A model generated the notes under the pieces. That model ran no database searches and was not told the origin of the DNA. It saw only the letters and a list, made by a program, of their open reading frames with translations. Source: SIG459 sp045638085 (GTDB lineage Bacteria > Bacillota > Clostridia > Oscillospirales > Oscillospiraceae). From it: a stretch of 12,532 nucleotides of DNA. The translations under genes and the position numbers were made by a program. Of the stretch, positions 5,643 to 11,893 are shown piece by piece (within the stretch, counting starts at the first letter, position 1; each line of letters starts with the position of its first letter). Location: the NCBI GenBank assembly GCA_045638085.1, contig JAZUAQ010000034.1:1-12532 (forward strand). The letters are read 5' to 3'.

Positions 5643-6599
5643 ATGCGTATTGATTTTGCACCCATGGAGGGCATAACGGGAGCGGCTTTTCGTCGCTGCC
5701 ATAAAAAGTATTTCGGCGGTGTTGACCGTTACTATTCCCCTTTCATCTCCCCAAGTGGAGACCATATTTTCACAAAGCGGGATAAGCTTGAGATATATCC
5801 CGAATATAACGAAGGTATTGACCTTGTGCCCCAGCTTATGGCAAAAAATGCCGATGATTTTCTCTGGGCTGCTGGCGAGCTGAGCGCGATGGGCTATAAA
5901 AGCATCAATCTTAACGCAGGCTGTCCCTCGGGTACGGTAACCGCGAAAGGAAAAGGTGCGGGACTGCTCTCCGATGTGGCAGCGCTGGATGCTTTTTTGG
6001 GAGAAATATTCGAAAAAGCCCCCTGTCCCATATCCGTCAAAACCCGTCTGGGCATGAATGATCCGGAGGCGTTTTGGGCGATTTTGGAGATTTATAACAA
6101 ATACCCCATTTCTGAGCTTATTATCCACCCACGGGTGAGAAAGGATTTTTACCGGGAAAAGCCCCGTATGGATTATTTCAGCGCGGCGGTGGAAAAGGCA
6201 AAAATGCCCCTCAGCTTCAACGGCGGCATAGTAAGCGCCGCCGACTGCAGAAAAAATATGGAGAGCTTCCCGAAACTGGAAGCTATCATGCTGGGGCAGG
6301 GAATTGTTGCCGACCCTTTCCTTGCGGGAAAGGTGAAAGGCTCTGTGAATGCGGATGTTGAAGTTTTGAAAGAATTTCATACTGAGCTTTTTGAAGCTTA
6401 CGCACAGCAATTCCAAAGCCGAAATAATGCCGCAACAAGAATGAAAGAGTTTTGGCATTATTTCATTCAGCTTTTCGGAGACAGCGAAAAGCTGGCAAAA
6501 GTGATTAAAAAAGCAAAAAACGCGGAGGAATTTCTCTTCGCAACGGAAACCGTGTTCCGCGAAAAGCCCCTTCTGGAGCGCAGCGCGGGAAACTGGTGA
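5643..6599 (+). CDS. tRNA-dihydrouridine synthase family protein
   Basis: A 318-residue FMN-dependent TIM-barrel enzyme that reduces uridine to dihydrouridine in tRNA using NADPH. It begins with the family's APMEGITGAAFR (6-17). The active-site segment INLNAGCPSGTV carries the catalytic Cys94, followed by Lys102 and GAGLL. Further motifs are VKTRLG (132-137), His162 in IIHPR, NGG (193-195) and MLGQG (216-220) at the FMN phosphate end. Length matches Dus proteins (310-330). The C-terminal helical tRNA-binding part (about 240-318) is present. The start is 4 bases after the transporter stop, with only a weak ribosome binding site, so translation is probably coupled. A 21-bp terminator follows at once. 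The subfamily (DusB-like or other) was not decided. Confidence 0.95.
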   Translation: MRIDFAPMEGITGAAFRRCHKKYFGGVDRYYSPFISPSGDHIFTKRDKLEIYPEYNEGIDLVPQLMAKNADDFLWAAGELSAMGYKSINLNAGCPSGTVTAKGKGAGLLSDVAALDAFLGEIFEKAPCPISVKTRLGMNDPEAFWAILEIYNKYPISELIIHPRVRKDFYREKPRMDYFSAAVEKAKMPLSFNGGIVSAADCRKNMESFPKLEAIMLGQGIVADPFLAGKVKGSVNADVEVLKEFHTELFEAYAQQFQSRNNAATRMKEFWHYFIQLFGDSEKLAKVIKKAKNAEEFLFATETVFREKPLLERSAGNW

Positions 6600-6646
6600 A
6601 TAAAAAGGAGAACGGCATAAAGCCCTTATGCCGTTCTCCTTTTTAT
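6600..6646 (+). terminator. Strong intrinsic terminator after dus
   Basis: Perfect 21-bp inverted repeat (6600-6620 with 6626-6646) around the loop AGCCC, with the arm AAGGAGAACGGCATAA and a T-run at 6640-6644. It starts directly after the dus TGA (6597-6599) and separates dus from the MFS gene. Confidence 0.92.
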
Positions 6647-6653
6647 AAATCTC

Positions 6654-6682
6654 TTGCAAATATCTTTGGCTGATGATATGTT
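6654..6682 (+). promoter_or_regulatory. Candidate promoter of the MFS transporter
   Basis: TTGCAA (6654-6659), a 17-base spacer, then TATGTT (6677-6682). TGA immediately before the -10 gives an extended -10 (TGATATGTT). It lies between the dus terminator and the MFS start. Confidence 0.45.
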
Positions 6683-6715
6683 TTATGTACTTTTTTATGA
6701 ATGAGGTAAACTTTT

Positions 6716-7903
6716 TTGAAAAAACCGCTTACTTTTAGATATACACTCCAGCAGATGGCCTATTGGGCGGCTGCAGCGGGAGTTATGAGCTTCGCCAGTG
6801 CTTATCTTCTGGCCAAGGGACTGCCCGCCTCTCAGGTGGGAACACTGCTTGCCCTCGGTAGTCTGCTCTCCTGCGCCGTGCAGCCCCTTTTGGCGGACAG
6901 AGCTGACCGCTTTGGCGGAAATATGGTAAAATATCTTGTGGTGGGGCTCAGCGCTGCCAGTATGGCGTTTTTTGCTTTGCTTCTCAGCGGAAAAGTGCAG
7001 GGCATGGCAATGGGCATTTTTTATCTGCTTGGCATTTTTTCCTTTGATGCAATGATGCCGCTGCTCAACTCCATAAGCGTGTCCTTCAACAGTGTCGGCA
7101 GAAAAATAAACTATGGCATAGGACGCGGAATAGGCTCCCTTGCCTATTCTCTCGCCGCTCTCGGACTGGGACGTCTTATGGCAGATTTCGGTGAGGACTG
7201 GATGATATGGGTCATTCTTGCCATGCTTGCTGCCAATATAATCATAACCCTCGGTTACCCCTCAATGGGCGAGGTCCGCAGCCGTGAGAAGAAAAACAGC
7301 GAATGCTGCTCTGTGACGGTGTTTTTCAGCCGCTACCGCTGGTACTGCGTATCCCTTCTGGGCGTGCTTTTGATGGGCATGTTCCACGCGATGACGGAAA
7401 ATTACCTTATCAAGATTTTTGACCGTTTGGGAGGCGGCAGCGCGGAAGTGGGCGTGGCCTTATTTGTGGCAACCTTTATCGAGATGTTTGTACTGGTTTT
7501 CTTCGAAAAGATACGCAAAAAGATTCCGGATGGAACTCTTCTGAAGATTGCCGGTCTTTCCTTCCTGCTGAAAAGCGTGCTCTTCCTTGTGGTGAAGAGC
7601 GTTGAGGGAATTTATCTTGTCCAGCTGCTCCAGGCCACAAGCTACAGCTTCCTTGCTCCCACGCAGGTTTATTATGCCGATCAGAAGGTGCTGAAAGCGG
7701 ATATGGTAAAAGGTCAGGCATTCATAACCGCTGCCTATTCTCTGGGCTGCGCCTGCGGAAACTTTACAGGCGGTCAGCTTATTGAGTACGCGGGGCTTAA
7801 TGCCATGCTCGTTGCGGGCATTATTATTGCCGCTCTCGGCACAGCCGTCTTCTTCCTTACTGTCGGGAAGAAAGACAAATGCCTCGGCGAGCTTCAAAAT
7901 TGA
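6716..7903 (+). CDS. Major facilitator superfamily transporter, TTG start
   Basis: A 395-residue MFS protein with about twelve hydrophobic segments. The cytoplasmic loop after segment 2 carries the motif-A-like QPLLADRADRFG (56-67). The N-terminus (FRYTLQQMAYWAAAAGVMSF) resembles LacY/nucleoside-symporter-like MFS proteins (MFS_1_like). The start is taken as TTG at 6716. The upstream ATGs at 6697 and 6701 are out of frame or hit TAA at once, a GAGGT (6703-6707) sits 8 bases before the TTG, and starting at the next in-frame ATG (6755) would delete the conserved RYTL segment. The substrate is unknown. Neighbouring nag genes on the other strand make a sugar plausible but do not prove it. A bidirectional terminator follows the stop. 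Confidence 0.88.
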   Translation: MKKPLTFRYTLQQMAYWAAAAGVMSFASAYLLAKGLPASQVGTLLALGSLLSCAVQPLLADRADRFGGNMVKYLVVGLSAASMAFFALLLSGKVQGMAMGIFYLLGIFSFDAMMPLLNSISVSFNSVGRKINYGIGRGIGSLAYSLAALGLGRLMADFGEDWMIWVILAMLAANIIITLGYPSMGEVRSREKKNSECCSVTVFFSRYRWYCVSLLGVLLMGMFHAMTENYLIKIFDRLGGGSAEVGVALFVATFIEMFVLVFFEKIRKKIPDGTLLKIAGLSFLLKSVLFLVVKSVEGIYLVQLLQATSYSFLAPTQVYYADQKVLKADMVKGQAFITAAYSLGCACGNFTGGQLIEYAGLNAMLVAGIIIAALGTAVFFLTVGKKDKCLGELQN

Positions 7904-7908
7904 TTGCA

Positions 7909-7942
7909 AAAAAACTCCCGTGATTTTTCACGGGAGTTTTTT
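7909..7942. terminator. Bidirectional terminator between the MFS gene and nagA
   Basis: Stem ACTCCCGTGA/TCACGGGAGT with a TTTT loop (7914-7923 with 7928-7937), flanked by A-run and T-run that extend pairing to 7909 and 7942. It gives a U-tract on either strand, suiting the convergent gene ends at 7903 and 7953. Confidence 0.92.
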
Positions 7943-7952
7943 ATATGCATAC

Positions 7953-9128
7953 TTAGAAAACTATGCGCTCTCCTGCCACGAAAACATCCTGAATATTGAT
8001 ATTTTCATCAAATACGCAGATGTCGGCATCGTAGCCTTCGCGGAGGAGCCCCTTGCGGTCTTGTATACCAAGAACTTTTGCGGGGTTATAACTCATCATT
8101 GTAACGGCCTCGCGGAGTTCAAGGTCTGCTGCAGAGCAAATGGTGCGGATGCAGCGATCTGCCGTGCAGACGCTTCCGGCAAAACAGCTGCCGTCGGGCA
8201 CAAAAGCAACACCGTCGCGGACAATGGCGTCCTGACCTTTTTCCATGCTTCCCAGACGGACTATACTGCCATCAGGCAAGCCCGCGCCGCGGACAGCATC
8301 CGTAATCAGCGTAATGGACTCATGGGGTTTAAGCTTGAGAATAAGGCGCAGAAGCTCGGGCGGAAGATGTTTGCCGTCGGAAATAATCTCAACTGAAAGA
8401 GCATCGATAAGATATGCGCTTTCCACAAGCCCAAGATACCTGTAGGCGTTATGGCGGCGGAGCATACTCATCGCGGAGTAAAGATGGGTAACATGGCTGC
8501 AACCCGCCTCAACGGCGGCGGCAATGTTTTCGTATTCCGCGTCCGTGTGTCCAAGGGACATAACTATTCCCTTTTCCTTGAGCTTTTCGCACATCTCAAG
8601 GGCACCGGGAAGCTCGCTGGCAAAGGTAATGCGCTTTATATCCTCTCCACCCATTGCAAGGAGTTTGTCCACATGATCGGGTTCGGGATCGCGGAGATAG
8701 TGTGGGTCGATAGCTCCTGCCTGAAGGGGAGACATATAGGGACCTTCAAGGTGAAGACCGTATAGATGGGGTTTGGGAGCATCAAGCTTTCTGGCTTCCC
8801 GCAGAGCTTCGAAAACTTTTTCCAGTTCTTCATCGGAAGAGGCAACGGTGGTGGGCAGAAGCAGCGTTGTGCCGTGGCGCAGATGCTCTTGGGCGGCGCC
8901 CAGCATTGCCTCGGCGGTACCGTCCATAAAATCATAGCCCCCGCCGCCGTGGACATGGAGATCTATGAAGCCGGGGCTGACATAGTTGCCTTCCGCGTCA
9001 TAACAAATATCTCCCTGAGTCCAAAGTTCGGCAGATACTTCGCGAATTTGCCCATTCTCTATCACAAGAGAGCCGGGAACTATCCTATCGGGCAGTATAA
9101 GCCGGGCATTTTGAATGGTAAGGGTCAT
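7953..9128 (-). CDS. nagA: N-acetylglucosamine-6-phosphate deacetylase
   Basis: A 391-residue amidohydrolase-superfamily enzyme that removes acetate from GlcNAc-6-phosphate to give glucosamine-6-phosphate. Motifs in order are PGFIDLHVHGGGG (52-64, with His58 and His60 as the first metal ligands, as in binuclear NagA), LHLEGP (125-130, metal ligand Glu128), SLGHTDA (191-197, His194), THLYSAM (214-220, His215), ISDGKHLPP (249-257), LITDA (274-278, catalytic Asp277), and a closing SYNPAK…G…G.DAD typical of the superfamily. The usual THL(F/Y)NAM has Ser218 in place of Asn, a substrate-pocket change. The start lies 1 base after the nagB stop, so translation is coupled. It is the last gene of the operon. 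Confidence 0.93.
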   Translation of the reverse strand: MTLTIQNARLILPDRIVPGSLVIENGQIREVSAELWTQGDICYDAEGNYVSPGFIDLHVHGGGGYDFMDGTAEAMLGAAQEHLRHGTTLLLPTTVASSDEELEKVFEALREARKLDAPKPHLYGLHLEGPYMSPLQAGAIDPHYLRDPEPDHVDKLLAMGGEDIKRITFASELPGALEMCEKLKEKGIVMSLGHTDAEYENIAAAVEAGCSHVTHLYSAMSMLRRHNAYRYLGLVESAYLIDALSVEIISDGKHLPPELLRLILKLKPHESITLITDAVRGAGLPDGSIVRLGSMEKGQDAIVRDGVAFVPDGSCFAGSVCTADRCIRTICSAADLELREAVTMMSYNPAKVLGIQDRKGLLREGYDADICVFDENINIQDVFVAGERIVF

Positions 9129-9129
9129 A

Positions 9130-9894
9130 TCACGCCCACTTTCCCGCCGAATCGGCGTCCAGATAAAGCCGTGCGGAGGGATGCTCCAGCAGCGCCGTTG
9201 CAGGACAGTCGATGGTTATTTCTCCCTGCAGAAGTCGATCCACGGCGGCGGCCTTTGTTGCGGCAGGAACAACGCAGAAAATTTCTTTTGCGGAGATAAG
9301 GGCGGGGACGGTTACGGTCATAGCTTGTTTGGGAACTTCATCGAGGGAGGCGAAACAGCCGTCATGAACCTGCTGGGTGCGGCATACCTCGTCCAGCTCA
9401 ACAACTTTGGTCCATTTGGGGTCGTTGAAGTCGGCAACCCAAGGATCGTTGAATGCAATATGTCCATTTTCGCCAATGCCCATAAAGCATACATCAAGAG
9501 GGTTAGCCCGCAGAAGGGCATCATATTCCTCAGCGGCTTTAAGGCCGTCCTCGGGAGAAGCGGTGGCAGGCATGCAGTGAACACTGCGGAAGGGCAGCAG
9601 GTCGAAAAGACGCTCCTTCAAGAAGTTGGGGAAGCGGCGGCTGTCATCGGCGGGGAGGCCTACATAGTCATCCATGTGGTAGGCATTGACTCTTGTCCAG
9701 TCCACATCGGAGGCCAGAAGTCCCGCAAGAAGCTCATTTTGTGAGGGGGCGGCGGCGAACATTACATTGATGCTCTCCTTGCTTTCAAGGAGCTTTTTGA
9801 GGCAGGCTGCTCCCTGCTCGGCAGCAGCGGCGCCCATAAGAGTACGGTTTTCATAGATTTGAACGTTCAGCTTTCTCTTCTCAAATGTTTTCAT
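9130..9894 (-). CDS. nagB: Glucosamine-6-phosphate deaminase-like protein (NagB/SugIsomerase family)
   Basis: A 254-residue member of the glucosamine-6-phosphate deaminase/6-phosphogluconolactonase family. Known NagB converts GlcN-6-phosphate to fructose-6-phosphate and ammonia. Visible are the catalytic AYHMDDYVGL (71-80, Asp75 equivalent to the proton-abstracting Asp), GIGENGHIAFNDP (139-151, His145), Arg172 and Lys214. Two features depart from classical NagB: the phosphate loop near residues 46-52 reads FAAAPSQ rather than the TGGTP type, and the active-site loop has Asn143 and Asp150 where E. coli has Asp and Glu. It may therefore act on a variant amino sugar. AAGGAGG overlaps the preceding gene's stop, with an 11-base gap. 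Family confidence is high, exact substrate confidence moderate. Confidence 0.85.
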   Translation of the reverse strand: MKTFEKRKLNVQIYENRTLMGAAAAEQGAACLKKLLESKESINVMFAAAPSQNELLAGLLASDVDWTRVNAYHMDDYVGLPADDSRRFPNFLKERLFDLLPFRSVHCMPATASPEDGLKAAEEYDALLRANPLDVCFMGIGENGHIAFNDPWVADFNDPKWTKVVELDEVCRTQQVHDGCFASLDEVPKQAMTVTVPALISAKEIFCVVPAATKAAAVDRLLQGEITIDCPATALLEHPSARLYLDADSAGKWA

Positions 9895-9905
9895 TTTGCG
9901 CCTCC

Positions 9906-10925
9906 TTAAAAAACAAGGGTTTTTCCTGTTCTGGAAGATTCATATATGCCGAGAATTACTTCAAGGGGAGGACGGCCTGTGGCAGCGGGAGCCATCAGCT
10001 CGCCGCCGTGGATGAGCACCTCCACAAGATTTCCAATCTGGCGAACATGTCCGCTGACGTCTATTGCCTTGGGATCGGAGGAGGCCACGTTTTTGGCGCC
10101 CTGACCCACGGGGAGGCGGCATTCTATGGGTAAATCCCAACTGAGAATGGTGTCCTCCTCCAGCACAACGCTGCCCTCGTCGCCGCATATTTCAATGCGT
10201 CTGGGATAGCCGGGGAAGCAGGTGGTGGAGCCCTGAATGGTGCCAACAGCACCGTTTTCAAATTCAAGCACAGCTGCGGCGGAGTCTTCAACCTCAACCT
10301 TGCGGGTCTGGGTCTTGCAGAGGGCGCTTATGCTTTTAACAGGACCCATAAGGTAACGGAAAACGTCTATGCCGTGGATGCCCTGATTCATAAGGCAACC
10401 GCCGCCGTCCATTTCCCAGGTGCCTCGCCAACCGCCGGAAGCGTAGTATTCGTGGCTGCGGAAATATTTCATTGAAAGGCTGCCGGACACAACTTTGCCA
10501 AAAGCGCCTTCATCAAGGGCGCGACGTACTTCCTGCACAGCGGCAGAGAAGCGGAATTGGGATATAACGCAGACCTTTGCCCCGGTCTCTTCTGCTGTAT
10601 TGATGAGAAGGTCGGCATCTTCAAGAGAAAGACTCATAGGCTTCTCAACAACAATGCTTTTTCCTGCCTTCATTGCGGCAACGGCTTGCTGGGTATGAAG
10701 ACCGCTGGGGGTGCAGATGCATACAGCATCAATTTCAGGGGAGGCAAGCAAGTCCTCAAGGCTTTCAAAAATTATGGCAGGATGCTCGGTGACAAAGCGC
10801 TCTGCACCGGGGCGCCAGCCGTCATATACGCCAACAAGACGGGCTTCGGGGATGCGGGAAATTGCTGTGGCATGGAATCTGGATATTGTGCCGCAGCCGA
10901 TTATGCCGAAACGGACTTCTTTCAT
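9906..10925 (-). CDS. Gfo/Idh/MocA family oxidoreductase
   Basis: A 339-residue NAD(P)-dependent sugar dehydrogenase. The Rossmann part has GIIGCGTISRFHA (7-19), CTPSGLH (71-77) and the family hallmark EKP (94-96, catalytic Lys95). The substrate domain has GGWRGTWEMDGGGCLMNQGIHGIDV (starting at residue 164), with the conserved His184 and Asp187. Family enzymes oxidise or reduce ring hydroxyls of sugars, inositols or nucleotide sugars, and some make 3-keto intermediates. It overlaps the upstream isomerase-like gene by 4 bases (ATGA), so the two products probably act consecutively. The position between the isomerase-like gene and nagB implies that an amino sugar or its derivative is the substrate, which is inference. 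Confidence 0.93.
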   Translation of the reverse strand: MKEVRFGIIGCGTISRFHATAISRIPEARLVGVYDGWRPGAERFVTEHPAIIFESLEDLLASPEIDAVCICTPSGLHTQQAVAAMKAGKSIVVEKPMSLSLEDADLLINTAEETGAKVCVISQFRFSAAVQEVRRALDEGAFGKVVSGSLSMKYFRSHEYYASGGWRGTWEMDGGGCLMNQGIHGIDVFRYLMGPVKSISALCKTQTRKVEVEDSAAAVLEFENGAVGTIQGSTTCFPGYPRRIEICGDEGSVVLEEDTILSWDLPIECRLPVGQGAKNVASSDPKAIDVSGHVRQIGNLVEVLIHGGELMAPAATGRPPLEVILGIYESSRTGKTLVF

Positions 10926-11806
10926 ATCTTTCCTCCTTTTCCCATCCAGTCAAATTCATCTCTGAGAATATCGAGATATGCCGAGGTGGCCTCGTAGCCT
11001 CCGTCGGAGAAGGAAGATCCCTGAGGACGGGAAAGCTGCTCCTCGTCGAAGGATTTTTTCATTCTGTAGTGGGTCTCAACGCTGACCCAACCGTCATAGC
11101 CATCGGCCTTGAGACGCTCAATAAGGCCGTGGTAATCAACATCGCCCTGACCGATAAGGGCAGGCTCATAAAAGCTGCCTGCTTTGGTGACAAGGGCATC
11201 CTTAAGATGAATGTGCTTCAGATAAGGCTTCAGCAGCTCATAGCCCACGGGATAGGGAGGCGGGCAGGCGGGGTCAGAAACCTCGTTGCCCGGGTCGAGG
11301 AGAGCCTGCACTCTCTCGGAGCCAAGAAGAGTGATGAAGTCATAGAGCGAGCGCATATTGTCTGTGTTAACGCTGGGCTCTGACTCGAGGACTATGGTGA
11401 TATCGTTTTCCTCTGCCATGGCGATAACGGGAACGAACTTTGCCGCAATCTCTTCAAAAAGCCCCTCTCTGGGCTCTTCGCGCCAGAAAGTGAAGCCGCG
11501 GATTATATCGGTGCCCCAAAGCTTTGCGGCCTTGATGCATCTTTCAAGCCCTTCAAGATGGGCTTTGTATTCTTCTTCATTTCCCAGGGTGCATTTGAAA
11601 AGAGGTGCGCCTATACCGCAGATGGCAAGTCCGTATTCATCGCAGACCTTTTTAACATAGACGAAGTCCTCTTCAGTCATCTGGAAGGGGTTGCGCTCGT
11701 TGACGGAACGGATTTCCAGTCCGTCAAGGCCGTATTTAACAGCCAAAGCGGCTGCGGTTGGCAAATCCTGGCTTATTTCATCGCTGATAACTGCGGTTTT
11801 GTACAT
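10922..11806 (-). CDS. TIM-barrel sugar (phosphate) isomerase/epimerase-like protein
   Basis: A 294-residue member of the xylose-isomerase-like/AP-endonuclease-2 TIM-barrel superfamily. Metal ligands expected for the fold are visible at the strand ends: Glu141 (VLESEPS), Asp171 (LLDPGNE), His198/His200 (KHIHLKDA) and Glu244 (VSVETH), with GQGDVDY (219-225) between. Family members isomerise, epimerise or dehydrate sugars or inositols, and some cleave 3-keto-glycosides when paired with a Gfo/Idh partner. GAGGTG (11820-11815) precedes the ATG by 8 bases. The 4-base overlap with the Gfo/Idh gene supports a paired function. The reaction cannot be fixed from sequence. Confidence 0.9.
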   Translation of the reverse strand: MYKTAVISDEISQDLPTAAALAVKYGLDGLEIRSVNERNPFQMTEEDFVYVKKVCDEYGLAICGIGAPLFKCTLGNEEEYKAHLEGLERCIKAAKLWGTDIIRGFTFWREEPREGLFEEIAAKFVPVIAMAEENDITIVLESEPSVNTDNMRSLYDFITLLGSERVQALLDPGNEVSDPACPPPYPVGYELLKPYLKHIHLKDALVTKAGSFYEPALIGQGDVDYHGLIERLKADGYDGWVSVETHYRMKKSFDEEQLSRPQGSSFSDGGYEATSAYLDILRDEFDWMGKGGKI

Positions 11807-11832
11807 AATTTTTACACCTCTTTTAAGACAAA

Positions 11833-11875
11833 AAGCGTCCGGCGTGCGCCCTTAACCTGGGACTGCCGGACGCTT
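11833..11875 (-). terminator. Hairpin terminator or attenuator inside the minus-strand gene run
   Basis: Perfect 11-bp stem AAGCGTCCGGC/GCCGGACGCTT (11833-11843 with 11865-11875) with a 21-base loop that can itself pair CCC with GGG. On the minus strand it is followed by TTTTTGTC. It follows the creatininase-like gene (stop at 11894) and lies 26 bases before the isomerase-like start. I find no convincing promoter between hairpin and start, so the nag genes may depend on read-through. Confidence 0.8.
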
Positions 11876-11893
11876 ATTATTTTGATTTTGCGC

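Noticed and set aside
4847..5674. A 275-codon minus-strand open frame opposite the ZIP transporter
   Set aside because: It crosses the transporter promoter and ribosome binding site, encodes a His/Lys/Gln-rich sequence without domain features, and is antisense to a convincing membrane transporter.
5607..6659. A 350-codon open frame antisense to the dihydrouridine synthase gene, longer than that gene itself
   Set aside because: Its product has no recognisable domain, it covers the complete dus gene and its terminator, and the plus-strand product has every Dus motif. It is a compositional shadow.
7917..7934. CCCGTGATTTTTCACGGG as a third copy of the trxA/SDR promoter element
   Set aside because: The similarity (GTGA-TTTT-TCAC) comes from a terminator stem-loop between convergent genes. 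It has a four-base loop, no GGAAAA and no -10 box.
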